NCBI RefSeq assembly: GCF_001909055.1
Contig: NZ_LVWI01000044.1
Span: 31,714 to 95,713 of the forward strand
Source: Paenibacillus helianthi
Lineage (GTDB): Bacteria; Bacillota; Bacilli; Paenibacillales; Paenibacillaceae
Direction: 5' to 3'
Length of the DNA: 64,000 nt
The translations under genes and the position numbers were made by a program. The notes beneath the pieces are model-generated. The model did not search any database. It worked only from the letters and a program-made list of their open reading frames with translations, and was not told where the DNA came from. Of this stretch, positions 27,033 to 34,662 are shown piece by piece (position 1 is the stretch's first letter; every line of letters begins with the position of its first letter).

Positions 27033-27443
27033 TTAAAGAATGGATAAACCCATAAATACAATCGGTCCGACGACGTTGGGGATATTTCCGCCCGATACAG
27101 AAGACGCGGTTATTGCATAAGCGTAGTAACCCGAAGTCAGCCCGGAGTCTACATAAGATAATTTCACCGCATCAAAGGCATTCACAGCGGTACCGCTGGA
27201 CCGGAAGGTGCTGATCTGCACCGCATTGCGTACGAGAGTGAAGATAACATCCGGGGAATTACTGCCAGTGCTCTGCAGACCGATTGTGGCTTCAAGCTGC
27301 ACCGATCCTCCTGTGGCAACATTCAACCCGAATTGTCCAAGAATGATGCTGCTTGGCAAAGCTAATACAGATAAAGAGGTGGACTGAGAGAAGCTGGACG
27401 GGATGCTTTTACCCAGATCAATAATTTGTGTCATGACAGTCAC
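27033..27443 (-). CDS. beta-rich protein, paralogue B of a tandem pair
   Basis: A 136-aa protein of unknown function, homologous along its whole length to the gene upstream: (T/A)QI(I/L)D(L/F)(G/S)KS, SFSQS, (S/A)(S/L)PSS, (L/A)QFGL, (S/A)(T/V)G(L/V)Q, FTLVRNAV/FTILRGST, YVDS(G/N)LT(S/A)GY(Y/F)AY and VGP(I/V)(V/L)F(M/S)GLS. Low charge and many Ser/Thr/Val/Gly residues suggest a compact beta fold like the jelly-roll domains found at the tips of spore-surface proteins (inference). The start could be GTG 27443, overlapping the upstream stop by 4 bases, or ATG 27434; ATG aligns better with the paralogue. No signal peptide. Confidence 0.65.
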   Translation of the reverse strand: MTVMTQIIDLGKSIPSSFSQSTSLSVLALPSSIILGQFGLNVATGGSVQLEATIGLQSTGSNSPDVIFTLVRNAVQISTFRSSGTAVNAFDAVKLSYVDSGLTSGYYAYAITASSVSGGNIPNVVGPIVFMGLSIL

Positions 27444-27844
27444 ACCAGGGAAAGGCCCGAAAATAACACGGGGCCTACCAGATTTGCACTGTTCAGAACA
27501 GCGGAATTGATCTGCGAAACGGTAAGGGTATAGGCGAAATAGCCAGCGGTCAAGTTACTGTCAACAAAAGAGAAGCTGATCGGATCATATTGATTGATAT
27601 TCAGCGCACTCGCCGTAATCGTAAACACCGCCGTGCTTCCCCGTAAAATAGTGAACAGCAAATCCGGACTTCCCAGCGTATTCTGGACACCGACGGACGC
27701 GCTCAGCCACACATTGCCTCCCTGCCCTGTTGCCAAACCGAATTGAGCGAGCGTATTGCTTGAAGGCGATGCAAGAATGGGGATCGAGATCGACTGGCTG
27801 AAGCTGGCGGCAACACTTTTACTGAAATCGAGAATCTGGGCCAC
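27440..27844 (-). CDS. beta-rich protein, paralogue A of a tandem pair
   Basis: First gene of the cassette (134 aa), starting at GTG 27844 behind AAGGAG (complement of 27853-27859 region). It is a low-charge beta-rich protein (FSQSISIPILASPSSNTLAQFGL, GGNVWLSASVGVQNT, DLLFTILRGSTAVFTI, YFAYTLTVS). The next gene is its homologue, so a gene duplication happened here. The upstream promoter looks like a mother-cell sporulation promoter. Function unknown; the fold may be TNF/C1q-like, as in exosporium glycoproteins, but no collagen-like repeats are present. Confidence 0.65.
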   Translation of the reverse strand: MAQILDFSKSVAASFSQSISIPILASPSSNTLAQFGLATGQGGNVWLSASVGVQNTLGSPDLLFTILRGSTAVFTITASALNINQYDPISFSFVDSNLTAGYFAYTLTVSQINSAVLNSANLVGPVLFSGLSLV

Positions 27845-27880
27845 AGTAATCAGCTCCTTGTAACGTATTTGTTCTATTCA

Positions 27881-27908
27881 TAAAATATGTATGTTGGTGT
27901 GAGAGTGA
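27881..27908 (-). promoter_or_regulatory. sigma-K/sigma-E-like promoter of the propeller cassette
   Basis: On the minus strand CATATTTTA (complement of 27881-27889) matches the sigma-K -10 pattern CATANNNTA exactly. An AC dinucleotide lies 15-16 bases upstream, where the minimal -35 element is expected. The predicted start is about 25-30 bases before the ribosome site. The pattern is short and could occur by chance. Confidence 0.35.
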
Positions 27909-27930
27909 TTGGACGTGACACAGGCGCTAT

Positions 27931-27959
27931 TTGACAAGGGGAATGGGTTCACGTATTGT
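27931..27959 (+). promoter_or_regulatory. sigma-A promoter of the GNAT gene
   Basis: TTGACA (27931-27936), a 17-base spacer and TATTGT (27954-27959) form a good vegetative promoter 57 bases upstream of the GNAT start. Confidence 0.6.
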
Positions 27960-28015
27960 GGTACTATAAAAACCATGTGGGTACCGAAATAAAGGAATCG
28001 AAAGGAAGGTTTATT

Positions 28016-28636
28016 ATGGATAACATTACAATTATGAATGGCAACCCCAAATCGGCGTCCGGAGGCAGACTGATGGGTATGGCACTGGATTATATGGCTT
28101 ATCCGCTGGTTGGATCGATAGATCAAACCTTAATTGAGAGCACATTACAACAATTATGGGGTCTCGGAAAAAACCGTTTCAGCCATCAATATGCTTTTGA
28201 GGCCAGGCTGGATGACACAACCATAGGGATGATTACCTGCTACCCGGTATCGGTGATGGATAAGCTGGTGTGGCCCACGGTCCGGGAGCTAATCAAAATG
28301 CGGAAATGGAAGCTCGTCAAGCATTCGCTGCTGCATTTGCAGGATTTGTGGTCTATGGTGAGCCTGAATGAGGGAAGAGCGGATGAATATCACATCGGAG
28401 CTTTGGCAACCTTGCCGGAAGGCCGGGGATACGGAATCGGTTCGAAATTAATTCATTTTGCAGAGGGAAAAGCCAGATTGAGCAACTACGGGAAATGCTC
28501 CCTGACGGTCAAGCAAGAGAACCTCAGGGCCATCAATCTATATGAGCGGCTGGGATACCAGATCACGGATACGATAGAGAAAAAACCGTATTATTTATAT
28601 CGTATGGTAAAACCCCTTCCGTGTATCCTTACCTAA
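28016..28636 (+). CDS. GNAT-family N-acetyltransferase
   Basis: Acetyl-CoA-dependent acyltransferase of 206 aa; target unknown. The coenzyme A loop is LPEGRGYGIGSKLIHFAEGKA (motif A, R/QxxGxG), preceded by the beta-4 strand EYHIGALAT and followed by the motif B strand SLTVKQENLRAINLYERLGYQ, where the terminal Tyr/Glu pattern is typical. The frame opens at 27956, inside the promoter, but ATG 28016 follows AAGGAAGG by 7 bases and is the likely start. A TetR regulator follows 48 bases later on the same strand. Confidence 0.9.
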   Translation: MDNITIMNGNPKSASGGRLMGMALDYMAYPLVGSIDQTLIESTLQQLWGLGKNRFSHQYAFEARLDDTTIGMITCYPVSVMDKLVWPTVRELIKMRKWKLVKHSLLHLQDLWSMVSLNEGRADEYHIGALATLPEGRGYGIGSKLIHFAEGKARLSNYGKCSLTVKQENLRAINLYERLGYQITDTIEKKPYYLYRMVKPLPCILT

Positions 28637-28684
28637 GTGTTAAGGTTGTAACGGAAGCTAGAGGAAGGGTGGACGGGCAAGGGC

Positions 28685-29251
28685 ATGGACAATAACGTCT
28701 ATTTTAAAATTTTAAAATGTTTTGGCGCCAAAGGCACGAGGTTTACGACAGAGGACCTGGCAAGAGAGCTGGGTACGAGTAAACGCACCGTATATGCCTA
28801 TTTTTCAAGTAAGGATGAAATGATAGAGAAAACCATAGATTTTGTGTTTACGGAAATTACCCAATCGGATACGGATATCCTGGAAGATGCAGAACTTTCT
28901 GTTCAGGAGAAGATCAGGCTCTATTTTCAAAACATACCTGATGCCTATTCGATAGGCACCATTATCCGGCATATGGATGACCTTCAGCGTTATTACCCCC
29001 GGCTCTACGGGAAGGTGAACCACCACCTGGACACGATTTGGGATGGTGTCATTGAGCTGGTGCAGGAAGGGATGAACCATCAGGAGCTGCGGAAGGTGGA
29101 CACGGTCATTCTCAAGCTCATGCTGAATGAAACCCTGAGAAAGCTGCTGGATTATGAGTATATTGCTAATCATCCGGTCAGCTTCGAATCCGGCATTAAG
29201 GCGATGAGTGATATTGTTCTATATGGCTTGATGAAAGAGGGATTTTTGTGA
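28685..29251 (+). CDS. TetR-family transcriptional regulator
   Basis: Regulator of 188 aa. The helix-turn-helix is FTTEDLARELGTSKRTVYAYFSSKDEMIE at about 20-50, with the family's RTVYAYF recognition helix. The C-terminal ligand domain is helical and ends LMKEGFL. It lies 48 bases after the GNAT gene and may be co-transcribed with it; the next gene is a ROK regulator behind an independent operator. No target can be named from position alone. Confidence 0.9.
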   Translation: MDNNVYFKILKCFGAKGTRFTTEDLARELGTSKRTVYAYFSSKDEMIEKTIDFVFTEITQSDTDILEDAELSVQEKIRLYFQNIPDAYSIGTIIRHMDDLQRYYPRLYGKVNHHLDTIWDGVIELVQEGMNHQELRKVDTVILKLMLNETLRKLLDYEYIANHPVSFESGIKAMSDIVLYGLMKEGFL

Positions 29252-29332
29252 AAGATTAGAAGAACCTAAACCCCCAAGGAGCTAAGAGAAATAAATACTT
29301 TTCTTGGGGACTAGAAAAATATAGGGCTAGCA

Positions 29333-29367
29333 GGTATAGTTAGTTAATAAAATTAACTAACTATACC
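29333..29367. promoter_or_regulatory. perfect 16-bp dyad operator in front of the ROK repressor
   Basis: GGTATAGTTAGTTAAT (29333-29348), a 3-base AAA centre, and its exact reverse complement (29352-29367) form a perfect palindrome that ends 14 bases before the ATG. The core TTAGTTAAT-AAA-ATTAACTAA resembles operators of XylR/NagC-type ROK repressors (family knowledge). Autoregulation is likely. Confidence 0.8.
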
Positions 29368-29381
29368 AAAAAGGATGAACA

Positions 29382-30572
29382 ATGAAAAACCAATCTGCAG
29401 GTACGCCGAGAGCCATGCGCAATCTGAATGAATTGCTGATTCTGAATGAGATTATAGGCGGGGGACCGCAATCACGGGCCGATCTCAGCCGTCAGACCGG
29501 GTTAAGCAAACCAACCGTATCCTCAGCCATCACTCATCTCATCGGGCGTGGACTGGTCAGGGAGACGGGCAGGGCCGACAACTCCCAGGGGAGAAAGGCA
29601 ACCTGGCTTGAATTCAATACCCATTGCTTTTATGTAGCCGGCGTTGATCTGGGGGCTACACGGATCAGGATGGCGCTGGCTGATATGGGAGGGCAGATCG
29701 TCCAGTACCAACAGCTGGCAATGCCTGAAGGAAGCCTGACAGATATAGAGTTCCAGACCTTTTTGGTTGAAAGCCTGGAAGGGCTGCTTAAGGAATACGG
29801 TGTAGCATGGGACAGGATTAAGGCTGCCGCGATCGGAATTCCCGGGGTCGTGGACCCTGCCGGCGGTGAAGTGTCTAGGCTGGTTTCACCGCTGAAGGGC
29901 CTTGAAACTACATTGGAGCTTGCCAACTTAACCCGGCTTTTTCCCGTCCCTGTCATCACTGAAAATGATGTGAATCTGGCGGCACTCGCGGAGCATTCCT
30001 TAACTGGCGATGCCGCAGGAGGAGGGGGCTCACTCTTATACTTTTCGTTAGGCGAAGGAACCGGGGGAGGCATCATTATTGATGGTGCAATCTACCGCGG
30101 CCTGGGCGGAGGAGCAGGGGAATTAGCCAATATGAGGCTCAGTGCCGGGAGGCTGGAGGATGTTCTTTCTGCCAAGGGACTTCTAAGGCTTACCTCCGCT
30201 ATAACAGGGGAGCAGGACAAGAAGCCGGATTCCTACAGCTCTGAACCCGGAATCTCTCCAGAGAGATTGTTCGAAGAGGTCAGAAAGGGTGATCCTGTGG
30301 CACAGTCCGTAATGGACGTGTATAGTGGAATGCTGGCAGAGGCATTAACCAATATTTGCGCTGTAATCGCTCCAGATTCAATTGTTTTGGGTGGAGGACT
30401 TGGCAGCAACGGAGACGTATTGCTTCACCGGCTGGAAGCCCGGTTAACCGGGCTGGACCGCAAACCGCGCCTGGCAGTCTCATGCCACCGGGAGAGGGAT
30501 GTCGTTACCGGAGCCATTCAGATTGCGGTGCAAGCTGCCTTTCGCCGCCTCCGTGAAGAATGGACGCTTTAG
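29382..30572 (+). CDS. ROK-family (XylR-like) transcriptional repressor
   Basis: Sugar-responsive repressor of 396 aa. Residues about 10-75 are a winged helix-turn-helix (LLILNEIIGGGPQSRADLSRQTGLSKPTVSSAITHLIGRGLV), and residues 85-390 are a ROK domain with AGVDLGATRIRMALAD, TENDVNLAALAEH and a GEGTGGGIIIDG loop. The zinc cluster found in ROK kinases is absent, as in many ROK repressors. ATG 29382 follows AAAAGGATG. A perfect dyad operator is immediately upstream, and a ROK kinase gene begins 32 bases downstream. The pair probably controls and starts use of one sugar, but no transporter or hydrolase is attached, so the sugar is unknown. Confidence 0.92.
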   Translation: MKNQSAGTPRAMRNLNELLILNEIIGGGPQSRADLSRQTGLSKPTVSSAITHLIGRGLVRETGRADNSQGRKATWLEFNTHCFYVAGVDLGATRIRMALADMGGQIVQYQQLAMPEGSLTDIEFQTFLVESLEGLLKEYGVAWDRIKAAAIGIPGVVDPAGGEVSRLVSPLKGLETTLELANLTRLFPVPVITENDVNLAALAEHSLTGDAAGGGGSLLYFSLGEGTGGGIIIDGAIYRGLGGGAGELANMRLSAGRLEDVLSAKGLLRLTSAITGEQDKKPDSYSSEPGISPERLFEEVRKGDPVAQSVMDVYSGMLAEALTNICAVIAPDSIVLGGGLGSNGDVLLHRLEARLTGLDRKPRLAVSCHRERDVVTGAIQIAVQAAFRRLREEWTL

Positions 30573-30604
30573 ACATAATCAATAGAATCTGGAGGGTTGC
30601 TGGA

Positions 30605-31573
30605 ATGAACATTCATAGTGCCGGAATCGATGTGGGCGGAACCAAAACGCTGTTATGCCTGGTTGACGAAGAAGGAAATATCCTGGCGCAGCATAAGCTT
30701 GAGACGCAACTTACGCGTGATCCCCGGCTGTTCTTCGCCTGGTTGTTTGATGAATTGGGGCAGTTCTGCGCAGCAAATGGAGGCGGTCTTGCCTCACTCA
30801 GCGGAATTGGCATCGGGTTTCCCGGGGTGATGAATGAATCCACAGGGATTCTATCCAGTGCCCCTGCACTGAATTGGCCTGCCATAGATATCCGTCCGGT
30901 CATCGCAGCCCATTATCCGGGGATAATTGTGCTTGATAACGATGTGAATATGGCGGCGCTTGGAGAGCATGCTGCCGGAGCCGCCGCCGGCTCTGAGGAT
31001 TTTATGATGATTACGGTAGGAACGGGGATTGGCGGAGCTATGTTTTTGAACGGGCAGCTGTACCGGGGGGCCGGATTTTCGGCCGGTGAGATTGGTTACT
31101 TGATTCTTGAACCGGAAGCAGACCTTGCTTCTGCCGATTCGGAGAACAGTGAATTCGGGCCTTTTGAAATGGCTGTGTCCGGTACAGGGATTGGCCAGAA
31201 GGCCGCCGATTATCTGCTTGAGGACAGCCGTTTCTCCCTGATCCGGCAAATCGCGGGAAGCGGACCGGTCCGGGCGGAGCATGTATTTGCAGCAGTGGCA
31301 CAGGAAGATGCAGCCGCTGTGCAGATTTTGAACAAGTCTTATGACCAGATGGCGGTTGTCATTAAGAACATAACGATCACTCTGGACCTTCATCTAATCA
31401 TTCTCGGAGGCGGAGTGGTGGAGAAGAATGCTGGATATGTCCAGGAAATTGCCGGCCGGGTAAGCCGTTACACTCCGCGTCAACCGGTAATCATCAGGCA
31501 GGCGGTCTTGGGTAATCAAGCTGGTGCCATCGGAGCTGCGGCAGCGGTCAGGAGCAGACTGGCAGGTAAATAG
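30605..31573 (+). CDS. ROK-family sugar kinase
   Basis: Kinase-like protein of 322 aa. The ATP loop AGIDVGGTKTLLCLVD (7-22), the catalytic Asp in VLDNDVNMAALGEHAAG, the MITVGTGIGGAMFLNG glycine loop and the late adenosine motif LIILGGGVVEKN are all present. The zinc site of glucose/N-acetylmannosamine kinases (GHxxxxxxxxxxCxCGxxGCxE) is missing: the region reads GEIGYLILEPEADLASADSENSEFGPFE. A frame opens at 30560, but ATG 30605 behind TGGAGGG is correct. It is the second gene after the ROK repressor and is closed by a strong terminator. Confidence 0.87.
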   Translation: MNIHSAGIDVGGTKTLLCLVDEEGNILAQHKLETQLTRDPRLFFAWLFDELGQFCAANGGGLASLSGIGIGFPGVMNESTGILSSAPALNWPAIDIRPVIAAHYPGIIVLDNDVNMAALGEHAAGAAAGSEDFMMITVGTGIGGAMFLNGQLYRGAGFSAGEIGYLILEPEADLASADSENSEFGPFEMAVSGTGIGQKAADYLLEDSRFSLIRQIAGSGPVRAEHVFAAVAQEDAAAVQILNKSYDQMAVVIKNITITLDLHLIILGGGVVEKNAGYVQEIAGRVSRYTPRQPVIIRQAVLGNQAGAIGAAAAVRSRLAGK

Positions 31574-31619
31574 GATTGGGATTCATCTCCTGCAAATAGA
31601 TGGCCCCCTAATAAAAGAA

Positions 31620-31668
31620 ACAGCGGCAGTCAGGGACGACAAATGAAGTCCCTGACTGCCGCTGTTTT
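31620..31668. terminator. strong 18-bp terminator after the ROK kinase
   Basis: Perfect inverted repeat ACAGCGGCAGTCAGGGAC (31620-31637) and GTCCCTGACTGCCGCTGT (31648-31665) with a 10-base loop, followed by TTTTATTG on the plus strand. On the minus strand an A/T-rich flank (TTTCTTTTATT) may make it bidirectional for the convergent gene at 31731. Confidence 0.92.
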
Positions 31669-31730
31669 ATTGAAAAAACGTTTCCCGTTAGCTCAGCACG
31701 GTTATGCTTATTTGGAACGAACAGAAGTCA

Positions 31731-32651
31731 CTAAGCATGTATTTCCAGATCGATATCATTTTGATTTAAAAACTTCAATAAATCGTTATTCAGCTGCACA
31801 ATTTCCTTTTTGGCACTATTCGCATAATCCGGCAGCAGCATATCCTTCACCATTTTTGTCCGCAGCCAGATCATAAAGAACAAATCCAACACCCAATTTG
31901 GGAATATAAGCACCATTTTAAATACAGAAGGATGAATGGCAACGCCAGCTTTTTGGATGGCCCTTAAATACGTTTTTAGAGTGAGGGTTATTTGGTGTGC
32001 CGTTTTTCTGGTTCTAACTGTTTTTTCGTCGATTATCTTATTTCCTACATGTAGAACACTAAGCAACGCAATGTCCGATACGGAATGAGTTATCAGATAT
32101 GATTTCATGTCCTTATGAATTGTGCAGGGAAGCTTTGCTGTTTTAAATAATTGTACGAGGTTTTCTACACGTTCGGTCACTTCACCGCTTATTTCTCCAA
32201 ACTTAGTAGCTATCAGAATCTTTGGCGGGAACCGGGCATACAAAATCCCCTCTTTAATCTGTCCGCCGGCACCAGGAAAAGCGGGTAAAAGCCGGTCTCC
32301 AATAATATCCAGCCACGAAGAAAATCCAATTGAATTGTTGGTCATTGTAACAATATTTTTGCTTTGATTGTCTTTAAGTGCCAGCAACGCTGATTCGGAT
32401 TGATCGTAACGGACGGTAACGAAAATAAAATCATATACATCATCATGTTCAAGCGTATCAATGACATTTACTTTTATAGACTTAACCGCACCTTTTTCAT
32501 AATATTGCAGGCCATTTTCTTTCAAGGTTTTGAACCTATCAGAACGTGCAAACAGAGTAACGTCAATCCCTGCTTCAATGAATTTGATTGCGTATGCGCT
32601 TCCTATAACACCTGCACCAAAAATTAAAACTCTATTTTGTTTTGCTGACAT
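31731..32651 (-). CDS. ketopantoate-reductase-like (ApbA/PanE) NADPH oxidoreductase
   Basis: A 306-aa protein. The N-terminus has the dinucleotide fold RVLIFGAGVIGSAYAIKFIEAG (GxGxxG) and the 2'-phosphate-side ARSDR of PanE-type enzymes, with the DFIFVTVRYDQ strand at about 80-90. The C-terminal helical part is divergent and hydrophobic near its end (VLDLFFMIWLRTKMV). Assignment to the pantothenate pathway is doubtful; regulated ApbA-fold reductases are common. ATG 32651 follows AGGAG; an in-frame ATG 24 bases upstream lacks a ribosome site. It faces a TetR gene, with palindromes between them. This pair is visibly more AT-rich than its neighbours, which suggests acquisition. Confidence 0.82.
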   Translation of the reverse strand: MSAKQNRVLIFGAGVIGSAYAIKFIEAGIDVTLFARSDRFKTLKENGLQYYEKGAVKSIKVNVIDTLEHDDVYDFIFVTVRYDQSESALLALKDNQSKNIVTMTNNSIGFSSWLDIIGDRLLPAFPGAGGQIKEGILYARFPPKILIATKFGEISGEVTERVENLVQLFKTAKLPCTIHKDMKSYLITHSVSDIALLSVLHVGNKIIDEKTVRTRKTAHQITLTLKTYLRAIQKAGVAIHPSVFKMVLIFPNWVLDLFFMIWLRTKMVKDMLLPDYANSAKKEIVQLNNDLLKFLNQNDIDLEIHA

Positions 32652-32684
32652 AAAACCACTCCTATTTTTCAGCATTTTCTTTTA

Positions 32685-32771
32685 ATCATCCGACAACATG
32701 TTGTATAATGTGATCATAGATCTTTAGTATTCTTTGATCAACCATCAGTTTTTTATGATTTGTCGGATGAT
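32685..32771. promoter_or_regulatory. putative TetR operators between the reductase and tetR genes
   Basis: ACAACATGTTGT (32693-32704) is a perfect 12-base palindrome that touches a TATAAT -10 box (32703-32708). A longer element, ATCATCCGACAA (32685-32696), recurs inverted as TTGTCGGATGAT (32760-32771). The two arms flank the divergent promoters, as expected for a repressor that controls both genes. Confidence 0.6.
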
Positions 32772-32797
32772 ATTCTTGTTCTCAATAGGAGTGTAAA

Positions 32798-33349
32798 ATG
32801 AAAAAGCAGCCCGAAATCACGGAAAAAACAAGACGAAACTTCATAGATGTTTTTTGTGAGTTATATAGTCAAAAGCCGATTGAAAAAATATCCATTCAGG
32901 AGATTGCGAATAAGGCGGGATATAACCGCAGCACCTTTTATCAATACTTTACGGATATTTACGAATTGTTAGACTTTGTTGAGAATGATTTATTGAGCTA
33001 CATCAAAGAAGAATTGGCGAACAATGAGCTATCTACCTACAATGTTCAGAATGCGCTTCATTGTTTGGAAGACAGGGAACATCTCTCGGTGCTTAAGGCG
33101 CTCTTGGGGGACTATGGAAGTCTTCGTTTTTTAGAACGCCTAAAAAGAGAAATGACCCTTGACAGACTGGATTTAAGCTTGCCGTCAAACCATTCCATAA
33201 CGCCCTACTTGATTGAGTTTCACATCTCCACATCACTTTCTTTATTTCGTCTATGGCTTCAGCGGGAAAAGGATTTATCGCCGGAGGAATTTTTCGGGCT
33301 AATGGATAACCTGTATACAAAGGGGATAACACCCTATTCTAAAAAATAA
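32798..33349 (+). CDS. TetR-family transcriptional regulator
   Basis: Regulator of 183 aa. The helix-turn-helix IEKISIQEIANKAGYNRSTFYQYFTDIYELLDFVE at about 27-62 has the TetR signature with a GYNRSTFYQYF recognition helix. The helical C-terminal domain ends with a TetR_C_7-like region (FHISTSLSLFRLWLQREKDLSPEEFFGLMDNLYTKG). Divergent from the ketopantoate-reductase-like gene; palindromes in the shared promoter are its likely sites. Low GC compared with the flanks. Confidence 0.92.
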   Translation: MKKQPEITEKTRRNFIDVFCELYSQKPIEKISIQEIANKAGYNRSTFYQYFTDIYELLDFVENDLLSYIKEELANNELSTYNVQNALHCLEDREHLSVLKALLGDYGSLRFLERLKREMTLDRLDLSLPSNHSITPYLIEFHISTSLSLFRLWLQREKDLSPEEFFGLMDNLYTKGITPYSKK

Positions 33350-33429
33350 ATCTACCATTCAAACCCAATCCTTGTGTACAGAGATGAACGATAGAGATCA
33401 GTTGGTATGCATAGTAGAGCTGGGCGCAA

Positions 33430-33470
33430 AAAAAGGACTTGGTTAATTAATTCCTAACCAGGTCCTTTTT
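33430..33470. terminator. bidirectional terminator
   Basis: AAAAAGGACTTGGTTA (33430-33445) pairs with TAACCAGGTCCTTTTT (33455-33470), 16 bp with one G-U pair, with A- and T-runs on the outside. It lies between a plus-strand TetR gene and a minus-strand DUF2798 gene and can serve both. Confidence 0.88.
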
Positions 33471-33563
33471 ACGTGTGGTGTACTCAACTGTAATCATGAA
33501 TCAATATGATCTTTCCTTCCTTAATCTTGATTGTTGACTTACCTTTCAATTGCAGCTTACAGG

Positions 33564-34034
33564 TTATGCAGCCGCATGAGCCGGCACCGGGAAAATCCGC
33601 ATGAACAGGAACCGGGTGAGCGGACCGACTACTATGAGCTGAAGGGGCAGCGCGCAGATGAAATTGAGTCCCACCGTTGAAAAGTAATGGGCGAAGAAGT
33701 TGCCGCTAAATCCGTAGTGTGCCAGGGTACCGTATAAGGACATGCATAGCACCATGCCGCAGACCATGAAGAAGGAGATGGTAAGTACTTTTTTGAGTGT
33801 TGGATCTGTCGGTTTGACGAGCTTGAACGCGATTCCTTTGGCTATTCTGCTGACTACCACCACATCCATGAACAGGCCGACAATTAATGCGGGGACAAAG
33901 CCGATGGCTACCTCCGTAATGACGCTGGTGGTCCAGCCAGTGGAGAGAATTACATTATAAATGCTCATGAAGAGCACCATTAACGTACACATGATTGCCG
34001 TAAAGATCAAAGCCTCTTTTTTATTCTTTCCCAT
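33564..34034 (-). CDS. DUF2798 membrane protein
   Basis: A 156-aa integral membrane protein with four predicted helices arranged as two DUF2798-like repeats: FTAIMCTLMVLFMSIYNVIL / EVAIGFVPALIVGLFMDVVVV and ISFFMVCGMVLCMSLYGTLA / GLNFICALPLQLIVVGPLTRFLF. The family's function is unknown. The start is ATG 34034 (MGKNKKEAL) behind AAGGGAG; the frame extends 27 codons upstream without support. Divergent from a MarR gene, with a dyad in the shared promoter, so MarR control is likely. Confidence 0.88.
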   Translation of the reverse strand: MGKNKKEALIFTAIMCTLMVLFMSIYNVILSTGWTTSVITEVAIGFVPALIVGLFMDVVVVSRIAKGIAFKLVKPTDPTLKKVLTISFFMVCGMVLCMSLYGTLAHYGFSGNFFAHYFSTVGLNFICALPLQLIVVGPLTRFLFMRIFPVPAHAAA

Positions 34035-34098
34035 TGCCCAAACTCCCTTGAAATATAATTTTGTGACTGCGATCATAGTAACAGACCCCGAATTAATC

Positions 34099-34139
34099 GT
34101 CAACCAAGTTGACAAAAAACGTCCTGAAAGTGATACACT
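34099..34139. promoter_or_regulatory. marR promoter with overlapping dyad operator
   Basis: GTCAAC-CAA-GTTGAC (34099-34113) is a perfect 6-bp-arm dyad overlapping the -35 box TTGACA (34109-34114). A -10 such as GATACA (34132-34137, 17-base spacer) follows. It lies between the DUF2798 and marR starts. Confidence 0.6.
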
Positions 34140-34170
34140 TAAATCACCTGTATACTTGGAGGCCGGACAG

Positions 34171-34587
34171 ATGAAGGAGTATATACAAAACCTGAATTTA
34201 ATTGACTTAATCAGCGAAAAGCATAAGGCTTTGCGGGAAGAGGTGAACGGGCGGAGCAGCTACCCGCTTAATAAGACCGAAACTCATATTTTGGCCATGC
34301 TTGACCTGCATACTGTTTTATCTATTTCGGAAGTCAGCCGATTAATCCATATTTCCCGGCAGGGCGCACAGAAATGCATCAACGGCCTGCTTGCCGAAGA
34401 ATACGTCAAGATCGCCCAGGTCGTTGGCAACGCCCGGGACAAGCACATTACTCTAACCGGAAAAGGGTCTGAGGCATGCCGCAGCATGCTGGAGATTAAG
34501 GTAGAGATGGAGCGGCAGATCATAGATCGCTTAGGGCAGGAGCAGGTTGAACTGCTAAAGAAGCTTTTGACGGAGGAATGGCTGTAG
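34171..34587 (+). CDS. MarR-family transcriptional regulator
   Basis: Winged-helix regulator of 138 aa. The DNA-binding part is LNKTETHILAMLDLHTVLSISEVSRLIHISRQGAQKCINGLLAEEYVKIAQVVGNARDKHITLTGKG, with the recognition helix SRQGAQKCINGL and a wing containing the conserved Arg-Asp pair (NARDK). The flanking helices form the dimer domain. The frame opens at 33961, within the divergent DUF2798 gene, but ATG 34171 behind TTGGAGG is the correct start. A dyad at 34099 is a likely autoregulatory site. Confidence 0.92.
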   Translation: MKEYIQNLNLIDLISEKHKALREEVNGRSSYPLNKTETHILAMLDLHTVLSISEVSRLIHISRQGAQKCINGLLAEEYVKIAQVVGNARDKHITLTGKGSEACRSMLEIKVEMERQIIDRLGQEQVELLKKLLTEEWL

Positions 34588-34599
34588 GATGTTCCACTC

Positions 34600-34630
34600 T
34601 TGACCTTAGGTCTGACCTAAGGTGTATCTT
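34600..34630 (+). promoter_or_regulatory. MerR-type promoter: 19-bp spacer with perfect dyad
   Basis: TTGACC (34600-34605) and TATCTT (34625-34630) are separated by 19 bases, the over-long spacing typical of MerR-controlled promoters. A perfect dyad, ACCTTAGGT (34603-34611), CTG, ACCTAAGGT (34615-34623), fills the spacer. It lies 33 bases upstream of the merR-type gene start, so the operon is probably self-activated. Confidence 0.85.
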
Positions 34631-34662
34631 TACAGATATCCAGAACGGTGGGAGTGAAGTTA

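Noticed and set aside
27845..27955. Riboswitch or small RNA between the propeller cassette and the GNAT gene
   Set aside because: The 111-base gap is accounted for by two back-to-back promoters; no conserved riboswitch core was seen.
29272..29309. Hairpin CCCCAAG...CTTGGGG downstream of the TetR gene
   Set aside because: Only 7 bp with a 24-base loop and no T-run; too weak to call a terminator.
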